The notes below the pieces were generated by a model, which saw nothing but the letters and a program-made list of their open reading frames with translations, made no database searches and was not told the DNA's origin. A stretch of DNA of 64,000 bases from Balanoglossus misakiensis (taxonomy: Eukaryota > Hemichordata), in the NCBI GenBank assembly GCA_040954595.2, contig CM082576.2:14632001-14696000 (forward strand), in the 5' to 3' direction. Made by a program: the position numbers and the translations under genes. Shown here in pieces: positions 15,701 to 26,400 of this stretch. Numbering within the stretch: the stretch's first letter is position 1; every line of letters begins with the position of its first letter.

Positions 15701-18700
15701 ATTAGCAGAGGTATTATCTGGGTTTACAAATTATTTACATATCTTCTCCAACCTTAGCGAAACAAAATGTGGGTTCAGACATGGAGATACTGAACATTTC
15801 AGTGGACACTGTGTGCGTAGTGAATGCATCAGTTGCATCACCTATATCAATCACTTTTGGTTAATTCAGAATTAGACACTAGAATTATATATTTTGTATG
15901 TGCATAATTAATGTAATGTGTGTGGTAAAACACGTGCTACAGTAAAACAAAGTAACATCATCGATGACATAGACCCCACTGGATTATCTTTAAGAATAGA
16001 AGATGATTGGAGGAAATCATGGCGGAATAAAATCAGTCATGTCATGACTGTAGTGGTAGTACATTGGATCATATCACAAAACAAATACATGACATGCATT
16101 TAATAGTGTCCTTCCGGTGATGGCAAGAAGGGTCCATTAACTCATTTCAATCTGCTGATTATCTTGCGTGTTCAAAGTCTTTTACACAAGCAGACAAGTA
16201 TCTGTGACTAGGATGTGCTGAGTTGTTAAAGACAGATTGTTTATTCTTACCTGAAGATCAATAGCAAAGAGTGTTGCTCCTCTGGTTTTGGAGATCGTTG
16301 TGATCATTGAATAGCCTGTCAAGTCATGTACACTGATTACATTATCTGAAAATTGAATGGAATATTTGATAGACTTATGTTCATTGTACTTAACATTAAT
16401 ATCATGCATATTATCAACAAATTTCACCTGAGAAACAACAGAAAACCCAACTTTCAAAGATTTCACAAAGTTCAGGATCAATCAATGCTTTACATACAAC
16501 TGACCAAAGTCAAATATACTTCAGTGTGTTTCATTGTACTCAATACATTAAAATGTACTGTAACCCTTACATTGTGCTCACTGCTGTATTTGGTACTCAG
16601 GGTTTACAGTGTGAAGTCTGAGTAACATCATGCACCCAAGTGATATGACCATACTTTGGTGATGAGCGCACAATACAGGATTTATGAGATTTCTGGTAAG
16701 GATGTCATTTGCTCTTTGTGCACACAATCCCAAATTTAGCTGATGCAGAATGGTAGTGGTGTAGGCATACTGTGTCAACACACTTAAAGGGACTAAGTCT
16801 CTCTCTCGCTGCCCTTTTTCCATTAATTATGTTTGATACAAGACACCATTTATGTTATTCTACATGTGGATATATAGTGAATCAACGTTCAACCACACAC
16901 ACCTTTCATCCCACTTGTATACACGAGAGTGAAAAATCTCACCAAAATGAATAATCGGCCTCTACCATTTATTCCTTTTGGGTGAGTTTTTACTCTCATA
17001 TCCTACAAACAGGATGGAAGTTGTGTCTGGCAGAATAACATTATATGGTGTCTTGTATCAAACATAATTATTGGAAAAAGCGCAGCGAGAGAGAGACTTT
17101 GTCCCTTTAATAGATCACTAGAGATAATTACCGTTAAAGTCATTTTATAAGACGCGTCTTTTTTGAGTGACAGTGTGTGCCGAAAAGGGGGTGCGACTTA
17201 TAATACCAATGTTCTGTTGTATTCATTTCCTTAAAATCTCCTCCCAAACAAGTCTTTCAAAGAAGGGGTGCGACTTATAATACCGCTGACTTATAATATG
17301 ACTTTAACAGGTACACATACATACCTGACAGGGAAATTAATATTTGGAATTCGGGTACACAAGCCAGTTGTTGAATTGGTCTCTTGGCAAATGACTTGTT
17401 AGACCTCAGTAAGTTCACCGCAAATCTCTCGCCACCTAATAAAAGGGGTAAAACATAATTTGACATTATTCTGATTATACTTTTATGCAATGTAGTACAC
17501 AAATAATTTGCAAAATTGATGGTATTTTGTCTGAGTTTGAGTGTGAAGTTCAAATGTCAATTGTTATCTATCACTATCAGCTGATAGTCCCTGTGATGAT
17601 TATAAAAAGAGTATGTGCATATAAAACATCATATGAACATACCTGTTGAGGATTTGATACTGTACACAAGAAGATGACCCTGCTTTGTCCCCACAAGCAA
17701 TACATCTCCTGAAAAAATAATGTAACCATTCATTCAATAAATACTAGTAATAGTATGTGAAATTCACTTAACTACTGAACATTACCAAACACTGTCACAG
17801 ACTCTCATAGAAATACTTTGCTGTAAGATTTTGATTATTGTAACATGTCTGTGGTCTTTCACTTGAAGACCACCTGCTGCAGTTTGATGTGTTCACATCA
17901 GCTACACCTACATACAAGTCTAGTCTGTGTGTTCCCGGCATTTACACAGCCTTCATCCTGCTGGGAAAACACAGACCTGTATGTATTGCAGGGCTAAGCT
18001 GTGTCATTTCTGTGGTATGTACATTGTACATTACATCAGTGTAAGTTTTGATACATTAAATAAACGGAGTGTCTATTGACAGGCGCCTGTCAATAGCCAG
18101 TGCGTGTCGGATCGGCTATTGACAGGCGGGGACTTTATTCTCAAATTATTGCCGATTTTTTTAAAACCAAAGCACATTTCACACAGTCCATTAAATGATT
18201 CGTCGTTTCTTCACCGAAAATGAGATGAAACGAAGTTCAAAATTCTGAAAGTCAAAATAGTTCTACCCTGCCGATTCTAAGCTTATCTCCTGACACACAG
18301 GGATTCCCTCCATTACTGCAGACTTTTGTAAAGCAATGCACATTTCACATTTTCCATCGGAGGACTTATCTTTTCCGCCGAAAATGTACCAGTAGATGAA
18401 AGGAAGTGCAAATTTCTGAAATATTTCTGAGCAACCTCGCTAGCCACATACGATTGTTTTACCGTTCATGTATACTATGATGTACTACGCGGCCACTGCA
18501 CACTGACTTGACACAATCACCGCGACGCTGACCTCAACAGTGCGGACATTGACACACTGTAAAATATTTCAAGTTTGAACTGAGATTTGTTTCATGATGA
18601 ACGAATTCATTGCTTATTGTGCAATGGTACGGGGAAATACGTTACAACACAGCCTTAAACCGTGGCGTGACAACTTAGTCTCTAAACGCATACCCCAGTA

Positions 18701-19517
18701 CAAGATGTGTAATGACAGCCGCCTGTCAATAGCCGGTACTACACGCACTGGCTATTGACAGGCGCCTGTCAATAGCCTCGGCCTTAATTAAAACACAGTC
18801 AATCCACACTGGAGTGACTGTGATTAAAAGCAGGTGTTGTCAATTTTAAATGCATCAATTTTGATGCTACTCATCACTCAGTCTTTGACACTAGTGCAAC
18901 AGTTCAGTCCTACCAGAAACCTAGCTGCAATGATTGATATTGTACGCAGCACTGCACGTTACAAATACAATCCTTGAAGCCAACCATATAGGGTTCATGT
19001 AAATTAGACGGTCAAAGGGTGCTCACTTTTTGGCACCAATCCTGTCACAAATTGTTTCAATCCAGTAGCACCACCATGAACATAATATGGAAGTGACTGA
19101 CATACACTAGAAGCCTAAATGGTTTGTGACCGAACTAGAACAATCATCACAACTGACACAAGAAATGAATCTTGTGGGGGGGTTGTGTTGGTGAAGTTGA
19201 ACCTCATAATCTGATTAGCACTTTGTCCCATACTCCCGTAGTCACACAGTTTTGGAATCATATAGTACAGAATCCAATGCGGTGGGTCTTTTACATCGGG
19301 TAAACCCCACACAAAAATGTATTTGGTGAAATAAAAGTAAAGAGTGCTGTCATTCTGTTGGAAGTAATGGAGTGTTAATTTCTCTGCATTGGCGTCAATG
19401 ATGGGAGTTTTGACGTCACGCCTCTTTGAGGTTTTTCTACTTACCGTGACATGCTACTGACTCTATCTGCAAGGGGAGTCTTTCAAGGATAGGTTCTGCC
19501 TCGTAAGCATCATGCAT
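707..19517 (-). CDS. VPS39: VPS39 (Vam6) homologue, HOPS tethering subunit; 3' part outside window
   Basis: Fifteen coding exons, read right to left: 19445-19517, 17643-17708, 17325-17435, 16251-16345, 15052-15153, 12743-12835, 12208-12385, 11084-11204, 10447-10564, 7769-7898, 6810-7090, 5858-5999, 5059-5219, 4069-4291, 707-835. All have GT-AG borders and the phase carries through, giving 674 complete codons. The protein starts MHDAYEAEPILERLPLQIE like vertebrate VPS39. An N-terminal CNH (citron homology) beta-propeller contains LLVGTKQGHLL and YVEIRTIEPRLLVQSIDLQR; alpha-solenoid repeats follow (TLLKCYLQ, YSELIILYQKKGLH, SPLKGHDRTVQYLQHLG, ALWVLKAYPEDGLK). Known role: VPS39 is the Rab7-side subunit of HOPS, which tethers late endosomes and autophagosomes to lysosomes; it acts on the cytosolic face of the membrane. 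Human VPS39 is about 880 residues, so roughly 200 C-terminal residues lie left of the window. No frameshift or missing exon was seen. Confidence 0.97.
836..4068 (-). other. VPS39 intron, no feature recognised
   Basis: A 3.2-kb intron between exons 15 and 14. It is AT-rich, with several short open frames on both strands that look like chance. A small hairpin lies near 1617-1664 (CAGGTGTGTTTTC against its complement). Nothing else was recognised. Confidence 0.6.
5357..5525. repeat. (TTCA/TTTG)n microsatellite in VPS39 intron
   Basis: Imperfect tetranucleotide array of ATTC/TTCA units mixed with GTTC and TTTG units. It lies in the intron between VPS39 exons 13 and 12. The open frames across it (runs of Ser, Phe, His) are products of the repeat. 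Confidence 0.9.
9733..9822. mobile_element. Short hAT-like inverted-repeat element (MITE)
   Basis: A 90-base segment begins CAGTGTTTTTGTTA and ends TAGCAAAAACACTG, so the ends are near-perfect inverted repeats. A CAGTG terminus is typical of hAT transposons. It has no coding capacity. The flanks gcagtcta and gccgacat are only partly alike, so an 8-bp target duplication is not secure. It lies in the 2.5-kb VPS39 intron 7899-10446, where nothing else was recognised. Confidence 0.6.
11326..11414. repeat. Short TTAACCC-ended inverted repeat, copy 1 of 5
   Basis: An element of about 88 bases whose ends read CTTTCACCACCATGG and GGTGAAAGGGTTAA in opposite orientation, with a shared core around ATTGTTTTCTATGG. 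Related copies occur near 28055-28145, 31960-32057, 47087-47176 and 59565-59653. It looks like a small non-autonomous DNA element; its autonomous family is unknown. Confidence 0.7.
13394..14193. mobile_element. 800-bp inverted-repeat DNA element, Harbinger-like
   Basis: The ends are inverted copies over about 30 bases: the left begins GGCTGCATTCACAAACACC and the right ends with the complement, GGTGTTTGTGAATGCAGCC. TTA stands directly on both sides (13391-13393, 14194-14196), a 3-bp target duplication as made by PIF/Harbinger transposases. Inside are repeated blocks such as GGGAGGGGGTGTCCCCCTCCC (near 13740 and 13970) and many C- or G-runs. No transposase frame is present, so it is non-autonomous. 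It sits in the VPS39 intron 12836-15051. Confidence 0.75.
15345..15533. mobile_element. AGGTATAC-type MITE, copy 1
   Basis: Ends AGGTATACAGTCACC and GGTGACCGTATACCT are inverted repeats, and the core includes CTGTGATTGGCTACATCTCA and CCATGGTAAC. The same family occurs at 25248-25421, about 30268-30453 and, degraded, near 36466-36582. The best preserved copy is flanked by TTAA, which would suit a piggyBac-like enzyme; the assignment is inference. Confidence 0.75.
16784..17110. mobile_element. TTAA-flanked MITE with AGGGAC ends
   Basis: The sequence runs from TTAA-AGGGACTAAGTCTCTCTC to GAGAGAGACTTTGTCCCT-TTAA, so the ends are inverted repeats with TTAA on both sides. Subterminal blocks (tttgatacaagacacca against its complement) also pair, so nearly the whole element can fold. 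A truncated relative lies at 52018-52262. No coding capacity. It sits in the VPS39 intron between exons 4 and 3. Confidence 0.8.
17141..17310. mobile_element. Small inverted-repeat element beside VPS39 exon 3
   Basis: The left end CCGTTAAAGTCATTTTATAA pairs with the right end TTATAATATGACTTTAACAG. Two copies of GGGGTGCGACTTATAATACC lie inside. It ends 14 bases from the VPS39 exon at 17325. It resembles non-autonomous DNA transposon ends; the superfamily is not assigned. Confidence 0.6.
18073..18775. mobile_element. 703-bp element bounded by perfect 24-bp palindromes
   Basis: A 24-base perfect palindrome with the half-site CTATTGACAGGC occurs at 18073-18096 and again at 18752-18775. Inside each end the order is mirrored: palindrome, then a CAGTGCGTGT-type stretch, then another TATTGACAGGCG half-site. 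The core has internal near-repeats (AAAGCACATTTCACA and AATGCACATTTCACA). No long coding frame. It lies in VPS39 intron 1 (17709-19444) and looks like a non-autonomous transposon with hairpin ends; no family is recognised. Confidence 0.7.
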
Positions 19518-20126
19518 TGTGCATAACCGTGATAAAAAGCGTCACATATACCCAAGAATCAGATCGTTTCGATGTAACCATACATGTTCAGTAGCAATTT
19601 GGAGTCGGAAAACAAATTATCATGTGATCTCGTGTCGCCTCCGGAGGGCGCTGCCGCGAACTTTGAACTTTGACCTTGCACACATGAACGCAGAAACGCA
19701 GACCGGATCCGGAACACGGTACGAGGAGACAGGTAGCCAGAGTTGAGGCGAGGCCCTGAGCTGAAGCGAGGATATTGGACTTGGAGTCAAGCGAGGTAAC
19801 GCCTGGTGTTGGTTCTTCGTGTTCTTGGTCCTGCGGGCGCCGACAACGTAGCAATCGTGATACTGTCATAGCACTTCCGGGTACATGTATTTCTGTAAAA
19901 TTCCATTCAGGTACAGAATACACGATCACAAAGCGATTTCGCAAATTTATGTACACGTGTCCTTTGGTGAGTCGATCTATGTCTAGAAAGGGGATATTTT
20001 TGGAGTCCACAACCTGTTGAACGAGTGGGAGCTGAACCACGGACGATCGGCATTAAATCACAGACTAGAAAGAACCGTTACTTGACGTTGGTGAAACTTA
20101 TTTGATCAAAAGTAATCTAGTTGAAG
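19518..20126. promoter_or_regulatory. Head-to-head gap, likely bidirectional promoter of VPS39 and POGLUT1
   Basis: Only 609 bases separate the VPS39 start codon (19517, minus) from the POGLUT1 start codon (20127, plus). The stretch is visibly richer in CG dinucleotides than the flanking introns (for example around 19630-19860) and shows no TATA box at a convincing place, as expected of a CpG-type bidirectional promoter. Both 5' untranslated regions must lie here. A 150-codon minus-strand open frame at 19588-20040 has no recognisable domain and is probably chance. Promoter activity is inferred from position. Confidence 0.6.
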
Positions 20127-21320
20127 ATGCGTTATCACCTTGCCTGTGTATCTGTCATCCTTCTGCTGAAAGTCTGCTGTGCTTCTGAAGACACGGAGGA
20201 TATACCAGCAAATGCGACTGTCAAAACCAAGTGGAAACCTTACCTTCGCGAAATTGAGTTCGCCCTCGAGAAGTACACAGAATGTGAACAGGATATCAGA
20301 GAGTGTTCCTGTCACAAAGACGTCATAAACAGAGATCTCAAGGTATGGAAAGACAGGGGTGGCATCACACAAGAACTGTTCGAGAAAACCTTGGGTCAGA
20401 AGGTTGGAACCCACTACCAGATCATCAAACACAAACTGTACAGAGCCAAAGAATGCATGTTTCCAGCAAGATGCAGCGGCGTTGAACATTTCATCTTGAA
20501 GATTATCAACAAGCTTCCAGACATGGAGTTCATCGTGAATGTTCGCGACTACCCGCAGAGCCCAAAATACACCGACCCCAAACCCGTGTTTTCCTTCAGC
20601 AAAGTTGACAGCCAGATGTGGGATATAATGTACCCGGCCTGGACATTCTGGGAAGGTGGTCCCGCCGTGTGGCCGATATTCCCAACCGGTCTCGGGCGGT
20701 GGGACCTCTTCCGAGAATCCCTCTCCAAGGAAGCCAAGAAGTGGCCCTGGGAGAAGAAACACAGCAAGGCGTTCTTCCGCGGTTCCAGAACCAGCGCGGA
20801 ACGCGATCCACTGGTGCTGCTTTCCCGCGAGGATCCCGATCTGGCCGATGCGCAGTACACCAAAAACCAAGCCTGGAAGTCTGACAAAGACACACTCGGG
20901 GCACCCCCAGCAAAAGAAATCACCTTAGAAGAACACTGTCCTTACAAATACTTGTTCAATTTCCGAGGGGTGGCGGCCAGCTTTCGCCTCAAGCATCTCT
21001 TTCTTTGCAAGTCTTTGGTTTTCCACGTTGGTAACGAGTGGCTGGAGTTTTTCTATCCGGCGCTCAAACCGTGGGTCCATTACGTTCCTGTCAGCAGCGC
21101 ACTTACTGAAGTCAAGGATATGATTGAGTTTGTGAAGGAAAATGATCAAGTTGCTAAAGAGATCGCTGAGAGGGGTTACAAAGTCATCCACGATCATCTC
21201 CGTATGGAAGACGTGGAATGCTATTGGAGGAACCTTCTCTTAGAATACTCAAAGGTGTTGAAGTACAAACCCAAACGTAATCGCGATCTCCAGCTCATAA
21301 ATCCAAAAGATGAATTGTAG
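20127..21320 (+). CDS. POGLUT1: POGLUT1 (Rumi) protein O-glucosyltransferase homologue, single exon
   Basis: An uninterrupted 397-codon frame. ATG at 20127 is chosen because an upstream TTG at 20121 is not a normal eukaryotic start and the ATG gives a clean signal peptide (residues 1-20). Motifs match the CAP10/Rumi family along its length: NVRDYPQ (Asp141, equivalent of the catalytic Asp), [27 protein letters not shown] (from 216), [25 protein letters not shown] and [10 protein letters not shown]. The C-terminus is KDEL, an ER retrieval signal; human POGLUT1 ends KTEL. The enzyme transfers glucose from UDP-glucose to serine in EGF repeats of Notch and others in the ER lumen. Human length is 392. 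The vertebrate gene has many introns while this copy has none. It is head-to-head with VPS39. Confidence 0.97.
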   Translation: MRYHLACVSVILLLKVCCASEDTEDIPANATVKTKWKPYLREIEFALEKYTECEQDIRECSCHKDVINRDLKVWKDRGGITQELFEKTLGQKVGTHYQIIKHKLYRAKECMFPARCSGVEHFILKIINKLPDMEFIVNVRDYPQSPKYTDPKPVFSFSKVDSQMWDIMYPAWTFWEGGPAVWPIFPTGLGRWDLFRESLSKEAKKWPWEKKHSKAFFRGSRTSAERDPLVLLSREDPDLADAQYTKNQAWKSDKDTLGAPPAKEITLEEHCPYKYLFNFRGVAASFRLKHLFLCKSLVFHVGNEWLEFFYPALKPWVHYVPVSSALTEVKDMIEFVKENDQVAKEIAERGYKVIHDHLRMEDVECYWRNLLLEYSKVLKYKPKRNRDLQLINPKDEL

Positions 21321-22160
21321 TGTGTTTGATTTCTGTTGTGTTTGTAGAGTTATAATTGCCGATCTTTGATTCAATTATTCACTACATTATCTTCATTATG
21401 CATTCCTTCAACCCAAAAATAAGCTTGTTTCTCATCTTTGGACCAAATTACCATGTCAACTATTTATATTTTTAGTTTCATAATGCCATCAGATTGTATC
21501 CCCATGTTGTTGAAACAAACTTCTAGCATGTGAATTTTACATTGCGCAATTATACAAGATCAGTTGGGATGAGAACATCAAAACCATGTACATTATGGTT
21601 CATTCCATTGTATTTATTAGTAACATAGATGAGAAACTGTCTTCTCTCGAAAACTGGTTTTACTGTAGGAATGTTTCACACCATTCTCCGTACAGAGTTG
21701 TAGCCAACCTAGGCTAGGGGGACTGGCCGCCTAGAGTAGCTGCCAGTCAGACCCCCTAGCTAGGTTAGAATTATCCACATGCTACAATCTCTGTACGGAG
21801 AGCGGTTTCACATATAACTTAACTGTTCATTTCAGTGCTGTAAAAGTGGCTGAACAGTTAAAATGAGGAAAATTGGATCTGCGAAAAGTATATTGGTTGT
21901 TTAGTAAATATCAACTTGAAAAATTCATATTGATACTATAGTACAGTGTACCCACAGCTAGATGATACAATTTTGAGAAATCAACTAAACGCCATAACGA
22001 AATCTTCTGCAGTCACAAGCTAAACTAAATGAGAACTATAGCATTATACATTTAGAAATGTTAACATGTTAACCATTTATTCCCCATTTTAGAGTACACT
22101 AAATCACTTTATTTTTCTACCTTTCTTGATCTCAGTAATAAAGTCTTTATTTATACTCCA
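21321..22160 (+). other. POGLUT1 3' untranslated region with poly(A) signal
   Basis: AT-rich sequence after the POGLUT1 stop. A canonical AATAAA at 22137-22142, followed by a T-rich stretch (gtctttatttatactcc), is the best candidate for the 3' end. A 117-bp hairpin element lies inside at 21685-21801. The extent is inferred. Confidence 0.5.
21685..21801. repeat. 117-bp near-palindromic element
   Basis: TCTCCGTACAGAG at the left pairs with CTCTGTACGGAGA at the right, and inner blocks (TTGTAGC, AACCTAG, CTAGGGGG, ACTGG) pair in mirrored order. The whole unit could form a long hairpin. It lies in the presumed POGLUT1 3' untranslated region and resembles a small foldback MITE. Confidence 0.65.
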
Positions 22161-23202
22161 TTGCATTGAATGTTTTCATTCAAGAGTGTGAATGATTAAG
22201 ATACAGCGATATACCCTAATGACAATTTTGTGTTTGAAAGATAGGAGATGATTGCAATATAACCGGTTCGGAGCTGCCAAAATTTGCATATACAAATGAT
22301 AATGACTCTGACTCTGAGTTAAATTTCTGAGAGGTTTTCATATTTAACTCTTGTTTAAAGCGTACTGTTTAGAAAGGCAATACATTGCACCAATACAGGA
22401 AATATTGATTTGGGTATCGATCACCCAAACTGCGCCGTAGACCAAAACATAGTGCATGTACTAAAAACTCTCTACGAAATACCTAATCCAATTTAAACTC
22501 AGTTTTCCAAGGCAAATGATCTGCTTACAACTCTACACATAGTCTAAACGTTACCTTACATAACTGTGTATATATTCCAGGCCACCAAGGTAAGAAATAT
22601 TAGCAAAGCGGCGAATCTATATCGTCTAGATGGAAACAAAGGATCTCGAGCGACGAAATCTCGATAATGTAGCTGCGCAAGAGGTTTAGGCAAGCAGCAA
22701 AACGTACGTAGTCTAGCTGCAATTCTCGGGGTTTTCCCCAAAATTCTGCGGGATTTCAAAATGGCGAGTCGAGAGTACAAACACTCGCTTTCTGTAAGGT
22801 TTCATTCGGAATAAAATGCACGCATTCTGGGACTAATGCGTTTGAAAACAGTTGTGCTAAACGATTTTGTTGAACTCCCAACAGTTTTGAAGAAGATAGA
22901 GAAAAACTCGGAGCACGGAAACGGCCAGCTCTGCATGGCACGTGTAACCAATAACCACGCCTTTATTCACCATAAGTCAATGTAGCAGCTAATATTTAAT
23001 ACATTTAAAACTGCACTACACCGTTTCATATTTCTAAGAAGTTTTCTACCATCTCTTTTTGCCCCCGAAAATAATAAACAGAATATAAGAAATATGTGTA
23101 AAATAAGTACAGTTGTCGATTTGATAGTTAAAATGTGGACTTTACTAGCTCACACAGGCTTTTCTTGAAATACGTGTGCTTATCAAAATACTGTTTTAAG
23201 AC
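22161..23202. other. Intergenic stretch between POGLUT1 and sulfotransferase
   Basis: No conserved gene was recognised. The part 22600-22960 has more CG dinucleotides and contains an ATGGCG start context at 22761 with an 11-codon frame leading into a GTAAGG donor at 22794, a possible first exon of an unseen plus-strand transcript. That is weak evidence; no matching second exon was found. Confidence 0.35.
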
Positions 23203-23440
23203 GGCATGCATGCATACATACATACATACATACATACATACATACATACATACATACATACATACATACATACCTACATACATACATACATACATACATA
23301 CATACATACATACATACATACATACATACATACAGACATACATACATACATACATACATACATACATACATACATACATACATACATACATACATACATA
23401 CATACATACATACATACAGACAGACAGACAGACAGACAGA
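23203..23440. repeat. Compound (CATA)n(CAGA)n microsatellite abutting a stop codon
   Basis: About 210 bases of CATA/TACA repeats with single-base variants, followed by five to six CAGA units. The array touches the complement of the sulfotransferase TAG stop at 23441, so in gene sense the 3' untranslated region starts directly with TCTG units. Open frames over the array (Met-Tyr-Val-Cys and His-Thr-Tyr-Ile runs) are repeat artefacts. Confidence 0.95.
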
Positions 23441-26400
23441 CTAGCACATCCATTTCATTTGATCCACATATATCTCGTGTCGTAAGTCGCTTGCCACCAT
23501 TTTCGTCAACCGTACGCAATACGTAGATGCAGACTTCTCCTCCATACATTTAGTGTGTGTCTCATTTTTAACTCGACGGAAAGTTTCAAGATCTTTGGCA
23601 AAATCCCCATCGTAGTCTTCAATTTTCCTCCAGAAAGTGCGATTAAAATAATCATATAACTCCATGTCCATCACATTGGTTTTTCTGATTACTTCCTTCA
23701 TTGTATCATCCAGTGGCGGGCGTTTGTAAGGATGGAACTTTGTCCAATTATACACGACATCGATGAAATCCCAACACATCAGTTTTCTCAAGAGAACCAT
23801 TGACTCGTCGTAATACTCATGGATCATCACCAAATCAATCTCCGATTCTAGTCGTTCCAAAGCGCGTCTTAAAACAGTATTTTTTGGACAGTTATTGACC
23901 GGTCCAAGTCCAAGCCCTAAATACTTGGTCTGGCTTAGTCGTGTCATGGTTTTGGGACAACCACTGTCGAGGTCGGCTTTGTTCTTCAAATAGTAGTCAT
24001 GAAGGAAACTTTCAAAAGTGTGTTCTCGGGCCATCTCGCTAAACACCCCTTCTCCATAAAAACATGCTCGGACATGGTCGTAGGGATTTCTGATGATAGT
24101 GAAGTATTTCGGTTTGGGGATAAGGGCTCCCATGGCAACGGGGTTGTATGTCACATGCGTGGCCATATAGTTGTAACCTGGGAACGAGCTGCAGTTGTAT
24201 CTTGTCACCTCCACCATCATACTGGGGTCCTCCGCTTTGTGTATCCTGATTGTAGCGTGTGCCCCCGGAGCGAGTGCAGCCACCAGATTGTGTTTCATTC
24301 CGTACATGAATAAAACATTGGACAAACTGCTGCTGCCGGTTTTGGGTATTTTGATAAAAATGAAATTAGAATAAGGTCGACAAGTCCTGCCAGGAAGATG
24401 TCGGACTTGGCTTTCGAGGCGATCGTCACTTCTGTCTGCCAATTGCTTTGGCGTTGCTTTGGTTACCGTCAGCCTGATTAAAGAAGATACATGTCATACA
24501 TATAGGTCAAAGACAAATAGGCAAAAGGGAGATGTGCATATTGCATCTCGACTTTTAAGCTATGATTGTGAACAGTGCACGATCATATTCCTCTCTATTA
24601 GGCTTTCGGGATGTTTAGGAGTTCGATTATTGACAGAAAACGACAACTCCGAACGCGTTTGTTTTGTAAGTCGTATCCTTACACAAACTCAAAACAATAC
24701 AGTTTGACGGGCTAAACATTCTGGATATCGGCCAAAGTTCTGGAGCATTCACACATTCTCAAAACATTCATTTTTCACTTTGACGATACAACTAGTCTGT
24801 AAGTGTTCGAACGCTCCGACGCCCAAGAAAGTGATTTTGACGCTGGTAGTGAACAAAAAAAATGGGTGGGAACTTACCACTTAACAGAGGCAGGAAACGG
24901 TCTCGAGTTTTTATTCGAGATGTAGCCAAGCAAAAAACACAAGAACAATGCGGACAGCAAGCAGCACGTGAAAATACCACGCAGACGCCCGGCTGTTGAA
25001 AGGAAATAAAATGGCATTATGAAAAAAGGCAAACATGGAGAGCCCAAATCGTGATTACGCTTTTAAATCCAGAACCCCAAACATTATTTCCCGAGTCCCC
25101 TACGAGATCTCGAGTGGTCAGACTTATATGGGACGACATTCTAATGTTAAACTGGACGAACAACACGTGGCCCATCGGTAAAATAATATTATTATTAATC
25201 TCAGGATTTTCCACAATATTTTAGACCTACTAATGGAAACAGTTTAAAGGTATACGGTCACCTCCAATTTACATATCGCCATATATAGTTGAAATGGCGT
25301 ATTTGAGTGTTCTAAAGAACACTTTATTTTCGCGTGTGCCACCCACTGAAAATCTGTGATTGGTTAGATCTCAATTTACCATGGTAACTGTGGCTAAATT
25401 TGTATAGGTGACCGTATACCTTTAATGGGAAGACCCTGTTTTCTCAGTCTTTATTTTTTGTTGTTGTTGTTAGATACATTCATATACAGCATCAATAAAT
25501 ATTAGAAGATGATAATACTTTTCAATTGATTATTTTAAATATACAAGTGATGGGTATGGTATACATTTTATCGAATAAATGTTTTTGCGTTCAACCATCT
25601 GTGAAATATAACGGCAAATCCTTGCAACAGATGTTGCGACATAGGCTTAGAAAAGTACGCTGCATTAGTGAAGGGTGTAGATTACTACTCCCGTCCGATT
25701 CTCATTGAAAATTTGTTACAATTCTGAATTCGCAGCAACACGTACAATACAACTATCGCAATACCTGGCAGAATATACTTAAAGAAGGAAGTTTGAAGTT
25801 CTTCTGTAAATATTTACTGCAACTGGGGGTGGACTCTTGGCAAGCGCACAAAATGTCTAACTATCTTATATCATTATATTTTTTCTCGGTTTTATGGCGA
25901 TGTGTGGCCTACTCTTAATTGTTCATCGAACCACAGACAAAGAGAAAAAACCTTTGTCTGTGATCGAACTGTGTGAACTATAAATCCCAATCCTTACAAC
26001 AGATGTTGCATGCTGGACTATAACGTGTTACTATGAAATGCAGAAAGAAATACCAATGTATCTTCAAATTCCTTGAAATCAGAAATGATTCTGAGCATTG
26101 TCGATGTCGAGAATTTCCTATTGATGAAGTCGGATGAAAGAAAATGCTCCTTGCGAAGATTGTTGATGGCGGCATATACACAGTCGATACAAAGTATGAG
26201 AATCCTAATACAAGCAATGCTTTACATAAAAAGCCTTTTTAATTCAAAAAGTGCGATTCTACCAGGACTTTTATCAGCATTTTTCAATAATCTGTCGTGT
26301 TCACAATAGTGACATAGGCTTAGAAACGTACACTGCATAAAAGAGGGGGCCATAACAACTCCCGTCCGATTCTCTTCGAAAATTTGTAACAATTCTTTGG

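Noticed and set aside
19588-20040. 150-codon minus-strand frame upstream of VPS39
   Set aside because: It lies in the promoter and 5' untranslated region, out of the VPS39 start context, and resembles no known protein.
20106-20870. 254-codon minus-strand open frame
   Set aside because: It is antisense to the well-supported POGLUT1 coding sequence and has no recognisable domain.
23128-23549. Several open frames over the CATA/CAGA array on both strands
   Set aside because: They encode only repeated Met-Tyr-Val-Cys or His-Thr-Tyr-Ile units from the microsatellite.
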